From NCBI GenBank assembly GCA_023376005.1, contig CM042151.1, positions 77,667,510 through 77,731,509 of the forward strand: a stretch of DNA of 64,000 nt. The letters are read 5' to 3'. The notes beneath the pieces are model-generated. The model was not told the DNA's origin, searched no databases, and was given only the letters and a program-made list of their open reading frames with translations. Made by a program: the position numbers and the translations under genes. The first letter of the stretch is position 1. Each line of letters starts with the position of its first letter. Source of the DNA: Doryteuthis pealeii (Eukaryota; Mollusca; Cephalopoda; Myopsida; Loliginidae). Of the stretch, positions 41,335-55,504 are shown piece after piece.

Positions 41335-41545
41335 ATCAATCAATTAATTAGTTTGTCACACCTCCAGAATATGGGCACCAGTGAGTATCGAACCACTTAC
41401 ACAATGGTTTGTTTAGTGTAGCCTAGCTTAAGCATTTCAGCACACACTTTTTTTCGGGGGGGGGGTAGTCATTTTCAAGCCTAGTTTGTCACAAGGCCAG
41501 AAAGTATGTGGCAGCGCGAGAGCATAACCGCATTTAACGATAGCT
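41335..41545 (-). mobile_element. Two tRNA-derived SINE fragments in series
   Basis: Minus-strand pieces with AGTGGTTCGATACTCACTGG (41380-41399) and the TTGTCACA..GGCC head repeated at 41345 and 41490. The second piece lacks the B-box. Confidence 0.5.
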
Positions 41546-41982
41546 GTTGGCTAAAAGGCTACACACGATGTCCTTTTCTACTCTTTAGTAATGTGTGATA
41601 TAATTATGAAACAATTAGGAAGTATCTACAGTTACCTCTCTTGTATTTTCTTAGTATTTTTCAGACGTTCTGTAAAACTATGTTTCAAAACAAGGTGTTC
41701 GTGTTGTTTTTATCATAATTCCGGATAAATATTCGATTTATGTCTACCTTGGGTAAAAACAGTCTTTTAAAAAAAAAAATAAAAAAAAACACTGGTAGGT
41801 ATTATCATAATTTATTGTCACAATTGTAGCGTAGTTTTAATTTTTATGTTAATGTTTATAACTACTATTCAAAAAACAGGTTACACAAATGTTCTTCGGT
41901 CGGTAATGGGTATCCTCTCTTAAAAGATAAAAAAATTAAAAAAAATTGTTTTTTTTTTTGAGTCTTTTTCACCCTCTTGGGC

Positions 41983-42082
41983 NNNNNNNNNNNNNNNNNN
42001 NNNNNNNNNNNNNNNNNNNNNNNNNNNNNNNNNNNNNNNNNNNNNNNNNNNNNNNNNNNNNNNNNNNNNNNNNNNNNNNNNN
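41983..42082. other. Assembly gap of 100 N
   Basis: Exactly 100 N, the conventional placeholder for a scaffold gap of unknown size. Sequence left of it (41.5-41.98 kb) has no counterpart right of it. The right contig starts within 15 bases of the inverted copy. Confidence 0.99.
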
Positions 42083-42734
42083 GAGAGAAGATATACCATT
42101 CATATGTATGCATCCACAAATGCTAATGAAAGTAATATCATGGATTTAATCTGGCCATGAAGGCGAGTCGATCAAAGGAACAAAGTTTGCACAGTTCTAT
42201 ACTGGATCACTGGTTCTTTCCTGGTATCAAAGGAAAAACCTGATATAAATGCAAAAAGAGTAAAGGTTAATAAAAATAAAAATGGAAATAATTTTGTCGT
42301 AATAATGTAACGCTATCTTCTGTTCCTAGGTGCCATAAATGCAATATGTATGTAGTGTTAGTATAATATGAGTATGTATCCATATAAGCATAGGCATAAT
42401 ACTTGTATGTATAATGCATGCGAGGGTGAATGTAGCAGTACAAAATGTCGAGGTGGGCAAAGATAGTGTAAATACATATATATGTACAGTAGTGGTTGGT
42501 TGAAATTTCACAGCATGGCAATTTTTTAAAACTCATTTTTTCTTAAAAAAACATTTTTAATTTTTAAAAACTCATTTTTCTGATCTATTAAACCAATAGA
42601 TCGGTTTGGTTTGGTTTGGTTTAGTTTTACGGTATATCAACACTCAGTGGGTTATTTAAATAGCCGATAAAAAGTTTTGAAATAAATCAATTCTTATGGA
42701 TAATATATTTTTTTTATAAATACGATTTTTCTAT

Positions 42735-43140
42735 TTAACCCATAGATGGACCCTAACAGGTACTACCACTTCTGGGTCAGAGTGGAACCAGGGAGCAAAT
42801 GGTGATGAGGAGTGGTCCACATTCCTTCACAAACCTCCACAAAGCTGGAACCTCAGCCATCGGATAAATTTAAATGTCATTCCCAGGACATGTAGACTCT
42901 CAGTCACTGCCTTCTAGCACCCCATATGATAAAAAGGTGTTGAGGCTTGCGCATAAAGGTTCAATATGTTGAAAAATCATATAGGTGCTAAGGGCTTGGC
43001 GTGACCGACCGATTGATCGGAGGGAGCCTCTCTGACTGCCTGTCTAGCCCAGATAGGGCCAAAGTGGATATTGCAAGTCATGAACTGCTCATCCACCTGG
43101 TTCTATTCTTAAGCATCTGCAAGGTGGCAGTCGGTGCATT
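42735..43140 (+). repeat. Dispersed repeat family R, mirror of 19150-19545
   Basis: Reads in the sense orientation: GGACCCTAACAGGTACTACC, AGGACATGTAGACTCTCAGT, CATCCACCTGGTTCTATTC. A few extra bases relative to arm 1. Confidence 0.7.
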
Positions 43141-43535
43141 CTAACGCCCAAACAAACAGGGCAGGCCGATAGATTGGACCCTTACATTATACTAACAACA
43201 TATACTATACAGCCCATAGATTGGACCCTTACATATACTACAAACACTAAGGTATAGTGGATCTGAGAGTGATGACGATCCCTAGAACTCCAGAATTTGA
43301 ACTTGACTACTAGATGCAGTTTTAAATTCTTAGCTATGATACATATATACATGGTATGTGTGTATAGTAACAAAATATAGTTAACTGAGTTAGGAAGGTT
43401 GGCAGATCTAATATATGATGATAGAAAGAGAGGATTTCTCAATGAGGATTAAATGTTTAGGTTTTAAATGTCCATCATAAACAGAGGTTTTTGGCTCTAG
43501 TATGGTCAGGTTAGTACACAAGAGTATAATTTTTT

Positions 43536-43742
43536 GGTTATTTCCTATACCTCCAACATAAAAAGAGTAACCACTCTGATTGACTGAATAAATTATATTA
43601 TTTATTTATTGATCTACTTGGAAAAAGAAGACGGGGTAATGATTAGGGTTAGTTTAATGGAAAATAATGGGTAGATTAATTAACAATAAAATTCATTCAA
43701 AGTGGTTCCCTTTTTTATGTTGGAGTTATCAGGAAATAACCT
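43536..43742. mobile_element. hAT-like MITE family B, mirror of 18539-18744
   Basis: GGTTATTTCCTATACCTCCA at the left and AGGAAATAACCT at the right, flanked by TAATTTTT on both sides, consistent with the AAAAATTA duplication seen in arm 1. Confidence 0.85.
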
Positions 43743-44579
43743 AATTTTTTATGTACTTTATTTGGTGGTCTGCATGGGAAAACAGTTTTATTTACTGGAA
43801 TATCGACTGGCATATATTCAGGAAGCAACCAGTAAGATAATCAGATCATTTGTGAGAGAGAATAGATGTGATAGAGCCATCTATAGAGGGAGTTCTAGCC
43901 TAAGTTAGTAAGATGAAGCGGGTTAGTATGAATGGAAAAGTGTTGTGTACTGAGGTTTTCATGTACCAAATCAGCATATATGTTGTATACCCTTCTTACT
44001 TCTATACTTCTAGTCGTCTTTTCTTCTGGCCGGCTTTGGTTCTATCTTCTAAAATCTTGCGTCTGGAGTTGTCTTGGGGATTTCGGTCTGGTTCTGTTGA
44101 GGATTTCTCCTTATCAGAAGCCCTGTGTCATTGTTAGTTTTTAGTAATAAACACAAGACTTCGATTTCCTTTTCTTGATGTTACTTTATTTGTAAATCCC
44201 CAAACCAGACATCTGCGCACGTTGCATCCTACGAGCTCGGGTTCCTACTGCTAACTGACTCTGACTTACTTCTTCTTAAACTGGAAAGCAGGGTCTTTCT
44301 ATGCCTTCCGGTTCTCACGATTTATCCCGGCAAGGTGAGAGTGAGTTCAAGCGCCGTCACTCACTCTCAAGGCCATCAGCTGCACTAATCCGCCATTATG
44401 ATTTCTATTTCTACACTATATGCCATAAATATTAGTATCTAAATAATTATGTAACAAAGTTAGCAGTCAGCTGATTAGACATAAAGTAAAATAAGAGAAT
44501 TTCACCTGGCATCAATTTGCAATAATAAAGGAATCATTCAAGTTTGGTTTCTTAGTTTAAAGGCATATCAAGCTTCATG

Positions 44580-44770
44580 GGTTATGTGACGGTGAACGAG
44601 AAAGGAAAAAAGAGCAAGACATTGTCTTGCCTGCCGGGATCGAACCCGCGTCCTCCCGCATGCGAAAACAAATGCGATTTAGGAACTGGACGGACGCGAG
44701 GTTCCGACTGATGTGCCCGGATGTTTGAGTAATATGCTGATAATATACCAAAAGCAAGTAGGGTGACAAG
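44580..44770 (-). mobile_element. tRNA-derived SINE, mirror of 17600-17750
   Basis: CCGGGATCGAACCCGCGTCC is the complement of the B-box segment; same body and tail. Confidence 0.65.
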
Positions 44771-45589
44771 CAGAGAAGGCTTTCGGCTTACGTGAGACGG
44801 CAGTCAGAAAATATTATTTTGACGACGGCGACGGATTTTCAGCTGCTGGTCGAAGACTGTGTTGACCAAAAGAAAGTTTGGCCTTCAAGAAGACAGTGAA
44901 CTCGCTTCTTTTTGGTCCTCCCTCAGCAGGAACTTGTTGAAGCAAATATCTATTTTCCCCCTCTATTTTCCCCCCTTCTATATTTATATAGATTATATGC
45001 TTATTTAATGCCAAAGCTATCCTTGTTTATTTCACGTAGCACTAATACCCTTGGGAAAAATATACATCCAACTATTTTCCCTTCAGCTATGGGTAAATAG
45101 AGAAAAACTGGGCTCTTTAACCTTGGTTAGGCAACCAGTCTATGAGAAGGAAAAACTGTTAAAATCTGCTTAAGAAATTAACCTTATGTTGCATTCTACT
45201 TGTGCAGAGGGTTTGGTAAACATATGCAAGCATAGCTTTGGCATTAAATAACCCATGAAGCTTGATATACCATTAAACTAAGAAACCAATGATTCCTTGC
45301 CCACTACCATGAAGTGATGTGGTGCAGTTGGATGAGGAAAAGATAGACTTATGAATGTGTACACTGAAAGGCCCAGTGAATGTTTACACCAATAATATCA
45401 AAAGATTGGCAGGGCTAGCAAGATATCTAGGGAGAGAGCTGGGTCATATGGCCAAACTGGCTTTTGTTTGTCTGTTTGTTTGTTTGTTTACGGCATGTCA
45501 ATCACGATGGGTCATTTAATGCAGCAAAGTTTTGAAAGATTTATAGCTGATATGATAGTTTGGAAGAAAAATTTTTTTTGTAAACAATG

Positions 45590-46060
45590 ATGGGACCCTA
45601 AGAGGTACTACCACTCTGGGTCAGAGTGGACTAGGGAGCAAACGGTGAGGAAGGGGTGCTCCACATTCCCCAAACCTCCAGAACTGGATCCTCACCATCA
45701 GATAGAGTTTAACATCATTCCTAGGACATGAAGACCCTCAGCCACCACCTTCTAGCACATATATGATGAAAAGGGTTGGGGGTTGTCATGAGGGAAATAG
45801 GGTTGGGACAATCATATAGGTGCTAAGGCTTGACATGACCAACCAATTGTTCAGAAGATTCCTTTCTGGCCACCCGTCTAGCCTAAGTGGAGTTGCATGT
45901 CATGGACTGCTCATCCACCAGGATTCCGTCCTTAAGCATCACAGGTTGACACCCACAGCCAACAGGTGGCCCCATTGGGAGAGGTCTTACCCCTCTGCAG
46001 AGGTGCAGTCAGTGTATCCTAAATCCCCAGCAGACAAGGCTATCTGGATGTTAAATGTAA
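45590..46060 (+). repeat. Dispersed repeat family R, mirror of 16275-16740
   Basis: GACCCTAAGAGGTACTACCA to GCAGAGGTGCAGTCAGTGTA in sense orientation. A 149-codon frame spanning 45820-46269 runs through it and differs from the arm 1 version by several indels at its end. I treat it as repeat-derived, not a gene. Confidence 0.7.
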
Positions 46061-46871
46061 GTATTACATTCTTATATAATTTGTACATTACGACAGACAT
46101 TTCATCAGTGAATATTTACCATGTACCCCACTTAGTACAGGTTAGGTACAAGGCCCTATTAATTTGGGACCACCCACAAACCGAAGCTCATGGGTGGCTG
46201 GTGCAAAAAATGCGTCGATCCCATCGGCATTCCCCCCTCAAGGGGTGTGCCTCAGGCATCGGGCAATAAACCCAACCCTGCCCTTTTAAATCAAGGGGCA
46301 GGTGTTGCCTGGGGTTATGGCCCCCTGGGATCACCGATATTAACTTATGCGGTCCAGCAGTGTGCTATTCTGAACAGGCACTATATTTTTCTTATAAGTT
46401 AGCAGATGATAGTCTATTGAGAATTCTGGGGTATGGGGGTTATGGTCCTTGTCTACAAGCCTCTGTTTCGAACCAGCATACAAATAAGCAAACTCGCCCT
46501 CTTCTGATCCAGCTTCCAAAGGGAACAGACCTAAAACAGGGTCGCTCCATCTCTTCCTCAACAACCAGAATCGGAGTCGGACATCAAACTGAACGTCTAT
46601 CATATCCGAACTATCAGAAGGCCGTAGCAAGGGCTCCGATAATACCCTATCTCAGGACTCAGATAAGTTTACAAATTATATACATTTGTGCAGACGAACT
46701 AAAGTTTGCAATCCTTATTGTTATATGTAATACAGGTCTTTTATTCCTATTTCTAGTTGTTTGGTTATTTCTTTAATTCTTAACCTGTCTGCCACACTCG
46801 TGGTTAACTCCATACTTCAAACCTTGGAGTACTGTCTTTCCGTGTCTAATTTCTTTATAAGTCTTCTTGAT

Positions 46872-46955
46872 GTACAGTCAAGTCACACCAACAGCACCAG
46901 TTCCCAAATCATCAAAGTTAAGATTAGCTTGTACAGTACTTAGAGGGGTGACTAC
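46872..46955 (+). repeat. 5S rRNA-derived sequence, mirror of copy 2
   Basis: Same content as 15327-15413 in sense orientation. Confidence 0.7.
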
Positions 46956-47490
46956 TTTAACCAACAAAAGTTACTTTAAACAACCAGATTCACATGTGCT
47001 GTTTCTAAGAAAAAAACTTAGTGGTTATCTTCAAGATATGCACTTCCTAATTTTTTTGTTTTTAAGGAATGCTTCTTTCAAATTAGCAGCAGGAGCCAGC
47101 CTCGTATGCTCTTTTGCTTATCAGTTGAATTATTTTTTTTTTTTTTTTACAATAAATCATTTTGGACATTTTTCAATAAATATTTCTCAATTAACTTTTT
47201 TTTTTTAAATAAGATTTGAAAACTTTAATGGAAAAATACTCAGAATAATTTATTGTAAAATAAAATTATTTATTTAAGAATACAGAGAAAAAAAAGTTTA
47301 TTTTCATGAAAAAAAAAAAACAGATTAAAAGAGCGTACGAGGTTGGACCGGCGCTGCTTATTTGAAAGGAGCATTCCTAAAAAAAAAAAATAATAATAAT
47401 AAAAAGGCTAAAAAAATCCGGGAGTGCGTATCTTGAAGATAACTAAAATAAATAAATATAGTGAGAATGTTGGAATTATTGTTAATTTAA

Positions 47491-47570
47491 GCTGAAAACA
47501 TCGGTTCCAACGAGATCACCGAAATTAAGCAGCAATGAACCTGCTCAGTATTTGGTTGGGTGACTACTGA
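47491..47570 (+). repeat. 5S rRNA-derived sequence, mirror of copy 1
   Basis: GATCACCGAAATTAAGCAGC and GGTTGGGTGACTACTG in sense orientation. Confidence 0.78.
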
Positions 47571-49864
47571 CCACTGACTACTTACTAACAGTATGTGTAC
47601 CGTAAGTAACCTAAGGCCTGCGTGCCAGACTTAAGCAAAGCTCAGTAAATAAAACGACTACATTCTCCTTGTTGCTTTAACTCTTATCAGTGGAAAAAAT
47701 GTAATAATCCCTAAAGTCCTAATTTAGATATTATTTTTCAACAAGTTGTACTTTTATAAACTGTATATGTACAGTACAGAGTACACAGTAGATATAAGCA
47801 TTAATGACTAGTGTGACTGTCTGGTAGATAATATATGACAAAGTCATCGTTCTTTTTAATGTAAAAAAGAAGCATAATATATTAGTAGAAAAGCGCTTTA
47901 AAAATGCAAGCATCCATGACCGGTCGCTGTCAGAAGTCAATTAACTTAATTAAATCGAAACTTAGGTTTTGTTTATTTCATCTTTATTATTTATTATGAT
48001 AGCGAAAATATAAAAATACTCGACCCGTTGAACTTTTTATAAAACGGGGCAAAATGTGTAGAATTTGGGGTGTCATCATTTAAAATATAGTCAATAAAGT
48101 CAGCATAAGTTAAATATTTTACTGATTTATTAAAAAAGAAGGAAAAAAAAAAACAAAAAACAGTAAAACAAATTTTCATTAATTGTTAAAAATGTATGAT
48201 TAGATTTTAAAATCAATATTTACCGGTAAAAAAAAAATGATAAACAAAAGACAGCAACATTTTCAAAGACAGATTTTTTTTTTTACCAATATTCAATTCT
48301 TACTTCACTTTTTTATTTTTTTATTTTTATTTCTTTTTTAGATTTCAGTAATGAAAAAATTAAAAGAAACGAAAAAGGGACCAGGAAAAAAAACTTATGA
48401 AAAAAAATTATTAAAAATTTTAATTACATTCTTAAACTCAATGATGAAAACTTTGAAATCCAAATTCTTCACATATACTCCAAAAATATATTTTTATATT
48501 ATAATATATAATATTATAATCTTTTCTTAACTGAATAAAAATTGTTAATAACAAAATGGGTGGATTATTATTATTTCTATAGAAACACCTTTTTTTTTTC
48601 TTTTTTCTACCTTACCGTCATAAATTTATTTTCTTTAAGTTTTGATGTAGCAGCGCTTGAAATATCAAAACAAATCGAGTAACCATGCTGCTAATAAATA
48701 TGCAAAGACAGAAGATATCATTAAAAAAAAATTGCGATAATCAATATTGACAATCACAATAACAATAACATAATCCAAAGAAAATAACGAAGGGGACCCA
48801 TTTTGCCCCATCTTTGAAGAAACGGTAATGCTATTGTTTTTGCACTTTAAAAAAATACATGAGTAAGCCGAAATTAATAGGCAGAGAAACTTTAAATTTG
48901 AATTTTAAGTTTTAAAGGTACCGGTTTATTTTATTTTGTTTTTTGTTTGTTTGTTTTTTTTTAACTTCAGTTTTGTTTTTGAAAGAAAAAGAAATACATA
49001 GATTCGGACGATTGAAGGAATGAAAGAGAGACAGAAAGATAATAAAGGGGGAACAAAAAAACTTACCTATAATTGCATTCAAATAACGGATTAATTTCTG
49101 ATTAAATAACAAGAAAGAAAGATCGAGGAAACATCTTAAATGAAATTCAAACAATTGTTTAAAGGCGATTTTTTTTATAAATGTTTGAAATTAAAATAAA
49201 AAGTCTGGACTTATAATATGCACCAAAAATGTCTACCACAAAATCCAATAAGGGAAATAACCGGGATAGATTCTTGTATAATCAATAAAAAAGCACTTGT
49301 TAAGCTAGGAGAAAAACTCCCAACGCACGTAAATGCTAGAAACGTACAACTTGAAACATCAGTTTAAAAAGTTATAGGGAAAGAATAAAGAGAGAGAGAG
49401 AGGGAAACAATGATTTCGTGTATGTTTTATTGCCGCAACGTCTTTTTCGTGTCTTACTAAATTATGTTCGAGTGACAAGAAGAGATCTTAATAAAAGATT
49501 TTAATAGCACCAGTGCACAAAACGGGTACCGTAATTATTTGTGTATAATGCGCACTCATATATAATACGCACCCCTAACTTTGGACAACGAAATTCTGGG
49601 AAAACAAATTCTTGTTTGTAATAAAACGCACTGACTTTTTTTTAGAATTTGTAACAGCTAAATTTAACCAAACTTCAGCACTTGTTCAGCTTTTTAATAA
49701 TAAAAAAAGAATTACTACCTTGTAACAGACCAGACCATCAGACATACTGAATACAATATGTAACAGTATATTATAAAAGAGTCATGGGACCAAAAATATG
49801 ACTATATCTCTTCAGTTGTGCCCTGTCTTGTACTCCTTTTGTGCAAGTTAGCTGCATTCACTCT

Positions 49865-49980
49865 GAATTGTCCAGTTGGACACATGGCGTAACGGAAATA
49901 AGAGTTAATACAGTTTTAAGTTACAATCTTCTGGAGGTTGCAGGTTCAATCCTGGCTACAGGCGAAAATAACACAAAATT
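49865..49980 (+). mobile_element. tRNA-derived SINE head, mirror of 12372-12492
   Basis: ATGGCGTAACGG (A-box) and AGGTTCAATCCTGG (B-box) in sense orientation. Confidence 0.65.
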
Positions 49981-50579
49981 CATAACATAGCTTAACACTT
50001 GTACCCAGTATGGTTAACGGAATGAGGACAGTTTACACCAATGTATTAAATAAAGGGATTGATTCAAAGTTCCATAAAGTTTGACAAGAAGGTTTCTGAG
50101 TTCAACAAGAAACATCTGAAGAAGGCCAGAATGCACACCGAACAAATATATGTGTATATAACAATAAAGATGAGGACAACAGACTGAAAAATCTAAATAA
50201 TATAAATTATCATGCCTCATCTAAAAATTCAGACAAATAACACTGGGAAACAAATTTTAGATATGATTTCTGCTGTGTTTGATTTTTCATTTAATTTAGA
50301 CTAAAAAAACTACACTCTGTTTTCTTCTATCTTCTCAAGTTTCTTCTTTACAGCTTACTCTCCAACTAAGCACAATTGTATTGTTTGTCTATAAGTAATA
50401 GGAATGGTCAACTGATTTGTGTTGATTATTTTATTGAAAAGGAGGATATTTTTTCAGACCTGGTGACTAGGTTGATTTCCAGCCAAAGAGCAAACATCAG
50501 CACATTTGGGAAGTAAGTCTCTTTTGCATATTTTAATTTAGAAAATGGTGATTAAGACAAGTTTTGAGCCCCTCACAAG

Positions 50580-52695
50580 ATGTGCAAGCAGTGTGTTGAG
50601 AGTTTACAGATATGGATCAAGGGAGCATGTGATAAGTTGGCATTTGGTATACCTATGATTTGGCGAGAGTCAAAATATCATTGCATAGGCTGTTACTTTT
50701 ATTTAATGAAATCCTCACCATATAACAAGAAAAACAAATGTAAAATTGACTATCCTATCGGCTATACATCCAGTACCTCATTCAGATGAAATCCCAATGC
50801 CAGTTTTTGTTCAACCTCCCTCTCTTGAAGATTTCAGCAGTTATGATGAAGAATTCAGTGACAGCAATGATTCAAATTTTGAAAAAGGAGATGACTCAGC
50901 TGATAAAGGATTCAATCATAAGTTTTGGACCATATGACCTTTAGGCACCCCTTTTTTGATCTCGATTCATAAGGACATGTTTTTCATTTACTCCAGTTGT
51001 TTGTTAGGGGTTAGAGTTAGGGCTTGGGGGTTAGTTTTATAATTTTTTTAAATCTCTAAAAATCGTCTGTTAACAAACAACCTGATTTTGATGGTGTAAA
51101 TGAAAAACATGTCCATATCACCAAAAGGGGTGCCTAAAGGTCATATGGTCCCAAGTTTTTGGACTATCAAAAAAGGCTTTGGAATTCCTAGCATCAAGAC
51201 TGAATAAGAAAAACTTGCTTGAAAAAGGAGCAAAGGTATTTTACTTTTGATTGAGAGAAAGTGGATTTCTGCAGTACTTTCAAAGTGACAGTAAGTTTAT
51301 GCATTGCCATGACATGTAGGGTTTACTGGAGTAATTGGGAAATCCAATGTACAACTATAATATATTACCTGATCGGTCTGTTGCACCTGAGGGCAGGGCT
51401 ACATGCAGGAAGTGCATGGGTGTCAAAAGCAGGCTGGAAACAGAAACAGGATGTGGCTTTGAGCTGACCTTTGGCACCTAAAGATGCAGGTGTACATTTG
51501 ACACTGTTTAGTCGCAGAAACTCTGTAGGCATAGCCCATAGCCAATGAAGACAGGCTGCATGGGCAAAGAGGTGTATCTACAGAAAAACTGCATAGGTAT
51601 CACAATCAAACCGGCATGACACCGGGAGTCAGACTACAATAAAAAAGCGTCTGGAAATCGATTTGGCAGACAAAGATCAGGTTTGAGATCACTTGAAGAA
51701 AACTCCCGAAGGCTCCACATTTGCGTAACCCCTGCTAACGACTCTCAGTCTGCACACAATCAAGGAAATAAAGATATCATCTTATATTTTCATAAATACA
51801 TGTATTCGGGTTCTTTGATGGGTCCAGTGTGTAACACAACTTAACTGTTCATCGATAGCTCAAAGCCATGCTAAAAATGTGTCCTCCTCCATAATGGTAA
51901 TTTATATGATGCTATCCCAATTAGGCTTTCAGTTTTTCATGAAAAATATGAAAACATAAAGAGAATCATTGAGTTGTTGCAATATCACAAAATTGGATCA
52001 TTTGCGTAAACCTTAAAATGATATGCTTCCTTCTTGGTCAGCAACATAGATACACCTGTTTTCTGTGCATGTGAGGCAGTAGAGCTTGAGATAATCATTG
52101 GGTAGACAGGAATTGGCCTCCAAGGTCTGACCTAAACCTGCTGATCCCAACATTCTACATGTTAACATAAAGAAAATTTTATTCCCATCTTGCACATGAA
52201 ACTAGGTCTCTAGAAGTAATTCATTAAAACATTGCCAACTGAAAGCAACTGTTTCAACTACCTCTTTTTAGCATTTCCTGGCCAGTCAATTGAAAGAAAT
52301 AAAGACGTGTATTTGATGGTCTATTAGATTCAGCAAGTTATGAAAGATTAACATTTCATCGGGATAATGTCAGAACTTAAAAGAATGGTTGGTTATCATT
52401 AAAAGACCTTGTCAAAAACCTTTCTTGGAAATGCACGAGCAAAGAATTGCACTGAAATTGTCCAGAAACTATTGGATAGCAACAAAACACTCAATTGCAA
52501 CATAAGCATCAAGTTCCATTTTCTGCAGAGCCATCTTGCTAACTTCTTGAAAAACCTTGGTGTGGTCAGCAATGAGCAAGATGAATGATTCCATAAAGAT
52601 TTGAAATTCATAAAGCAATGGCATCAAGGTATATGGGATGTAAATATGATGGCTGACTATGGTTGGAGCATAAGGGAAATTGTCCATAGATTGAA
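50580..52695 (+). pseudogene. Decayed repetitive protein family, mirror copy
   Basis: Sense-strand copy of 9660-11775, easier to read here: CKQCVESLQIWI at 50582, AIHPVPHSDEIPMP near 50763, the MITE at 50937-51151, LSKKALEFLASRL near 51165-51205, LFIDSSK near 51847, VLLHNGNLYDAIPI near 51877, MICFLLGQQHRYTCFLCM at 52017-52071, FDGLLDSASYERLTFHRD near 52313, KFHFLQSHLANFLKNLG near 52515, WDVNMMADYGWSIREIVHRL near 52640. It shares the stops, frameshifts and MITE insertion with arm 1, so it was dead before the two arms separated. Confidence 0.72.
50937..51151. mobile_element. hAT-like MITE family D, mirror of 11200-11426
   Basis: GGACCATATGACC to GGTCATATGGTCC, about 12 bp shorter than its arm 1 counterpart; AAGTTTT on both sides, with one extra C before the right copy. 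Confidence 0.85.
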
Positions 52696-52770
52696 AACTT
52701 TAGAAAAAACTATACGTGTAAATTTTTATCTTAACAACTTGCACACAATTTGACTTACAGTAATAATTTC

Positions 52771-52991
52771 GGTTAAAAGTCTAACATAATCAAGAGGAAC
52801 CACTCTTGACTGATAAATTATTTATTTATTTATTGATCTACTAGGAAAAAAGAAGATGGGGTTAGGGTTAGGGTTAGGGTTAGGGTTAGGGTTAGGGTTT
52901 AGGGTTAGTTTAATGGGAAAATAAATAAATAAATGATTTATCAGTCAAGAGTGGTTCCCCTTTGATCATGTTAGACTTATAGGAAATAACC
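52771..52991. mobile_element. hAT-like MITE family B, mirror of 9355-9577
   Basis: Core reads as uniform GTTAGG units plus one TTTAGGG variant, whereas arm 1 has two CCCTAAA variants. The telomere-like core therefore differs between the two versions. Confidence 0.82.
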
Positions 52992-53939
52992 AATATTCTT
53001 TGTATGTATAAACATTACAAACAAGCAATTTTTTATCATTTTCCATTGTAAATTTTTAAAACATTTTATAAAATAAGCACAAATTTGTCACATGCAGTAT
53101 TTTAACAGTTTTGGGGACCAAGTGAGAGTATCCTGTTACTCAAAAAGAAAATAGAAATGTAATAGAGAAAAAACTGGGGTAACTTTTAGATTCATAGTTC
53201 AAAAGTTTGTCAAAAACAAGTGTCAGATCTAGCTCAACAAAAATTATGTTGCCCAGTGTAATATTTTATTATTTTCCTTTATACATACTTTTTTAAATTC
53301 CATAAAATAGCAAAAATTTGTTAAATACCACATTTTTATGTTTTTTGCGAAAAAAATAGAGGGTATCCTGTAGTTTAAAAAGTTGAGGTAATATAGAAAA
53401 ACTGGGGTCATTTTTGTATTCAGATGTCAAAGAATAGTCAAAAAAGTATCAGATCTAACTTAATAAAAATTGTGTTGCCCAATGTAATATCTCTTTGATA
53501 ATAATAATAATAATGATAACAATAATAATAATAATAATTAATATTATTATTATTATTATTATTATTATTATCATTATATCGCTCCTTGTAAGCTCTTTCA
53601 ATGTCTTTCAATGTGTTCTTAATAGCAATTAAGTTTATTTCAAATAATGTGCAAGCTAAATTAAAACAAATTTATGATATTTTTGTGTTAAACATGCAGT
53701 TGTATTGATTTGAACAAATTCGTATTTTCAGTGTAGATGGCCAACCAAAACATATGGCTTCCTCAAAGTGAAATAAACAAGGGAGGTTACTCTCATTTAT
53801 GTAGCTAATGTTCAGATTATGCAGGCATGTATTTCTTTTGTGTTAGTTAGCTGCATTCACTTATTCTGGGATTAACCATTTCGTCTCTTTTTCCATACAT
53901 CCTGCACTGGCTATTCTGTTGCATCTTATCTATTTCCAC

Positions 53940-54454
53940 TAGGAATTGTGCAAACGATTAAAATTTGAACATGCTTCCAAGTGGTGTATGCACAACCAGA
54001 ATTCATCCTAGAAAATAAGACCCATAAGATTATATCTAGGACTTTGAGATACAGACAGGTTACCTAATTCCAGCCAGAAGACCAGACCTAGTATTAATTA
54101 ACAACAAGAAAAGAAATTATCATTGAGTGGATTTTGCTATTCCAGTGGACCACAGTGAGAATAAAAGAAAACAAAAAGATAAACAAATACTTGGATCTTG
54201 CCTGAGAGCTGAAAAAGCTGTTGAACATGAAGATAACAGTGATATCAGTTGTAGTTGATGTCCTTGGAATGGGCTCTATATGCCTGGAAAAGAGACTGAG
54301 AGAACTAGAGATCAGAGGAACAATTGGGACTATCCAAACCACAGCATTAAGATCAGCTAGAATACTGAGAAGTCTCCTGGAGACTTGAGGATACTTGCTG
54401 TCATTTTAAACTCCAGTGAAAAACCACCAGTCAAAATTGGTATCAGAAAGTCAC

Positions 54455-54492
<38 letters not shown>
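53940..54492 (+). pseudogene. LINE 3' end, mirror of 7853-8412
   Basis: Sense-strand copy: LCKRLKFEHASKW near 53947, RRPDLVLI near 54079, VDFAIPVDH near 54128, ELKKLLNMKITVI near 54209, IQTTALRSARILRSLLET near 54334-54387, and the (AAT)n tail ending at 54492. Same stops and frameshift as arm 1. Confidence 0.8.
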
Positions 54493-54493
<1 letters not shown>

Positions 54494-55504
54494 GCAAAAA
54501 GATTTTTAAAAATATACCTGGATCTTGCTTGAGAGCAGAAAAGGCTATGGAACAGAGTTCAAAGGCCTGTAAAGAGACAGGTAGGATGGGACAATAGAGT
54601 GAAACTGGTTTGAATTCAGTTTTCCTTCCCTTAAGCTGGTTACCTAACCAAAGATAGAGAATCCAGTTTGCCCTACTATTTACCCATATCTGGGGGAAAG
54701 GACATATTGATTCATGTCTCTCCCAAGGGCATTAGTACAAAGTACAATGCCAACAGACTCATCCAAGATTTGAACTTGGGTCATGGATTCCATTTCCTAC
54801 AATGAAAACCTTTGCCCTAATCAAGCCTACCATTTGTTAAGATGTGGTAATAACTTCTGTGATTGGTCAGTTTGAATTTGAATTTTGTAATTGATAGATT
54901 TGAAATTGAACTTTATAATTGGTTTTGAAGATGTGGTTTCTATAGAATGTTTCTTTGTCCATGACAGATGAGGCCCTTATTAGGCCTGTATGCTTTTTCA
55001 AGCTGCGAAGTTACTGGTTGTTTGGTGAAAAGAGAGAAAAAATCATCTTTCTGGAAAACCTTCAAGATTTTGTTATTCTTTGGCAAGACTTGGATGTCCA
55101 GACATAGATATCTAGAAAAGTGTCCACTTTTCACCACTTGTGAACCTGGTGCCTGGAAATGTAGCCAACAATCAACTACAAGAACTCGATAGGTGTGAGA
55201 ATTAGTCAGAGTTGAGAATGTATTTTAAACACTCAGTCAATAATCAGAAGACGTCAAGGAACAACTTATATTTCAGGGCTAGTGAAAACAATAGGATCTT
55301 TTCTTCATTGACTTATGAATACCACTGTTTTTGAGACCAGTCTAGAAGGAGTTTTCCTGGACTAATCTAATAAAACCAATCTTATTTTGTGTGTGAAATG
55401 ACAGAACATATAAACTCCTGTTATGTGTATCCTTTCTTGTATATCAATATCAGTTATTCAATTAGAAAGATACTTTTGTTTCAAGGCATGATCTGTAAAT
55501 GTCC

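Noticed and set aside
46360..46776. 138-codon frame
   Set aside because: Crosses the boundary between the GC-richer dispersed unit and other repeat sequence and is broken in arm 1.
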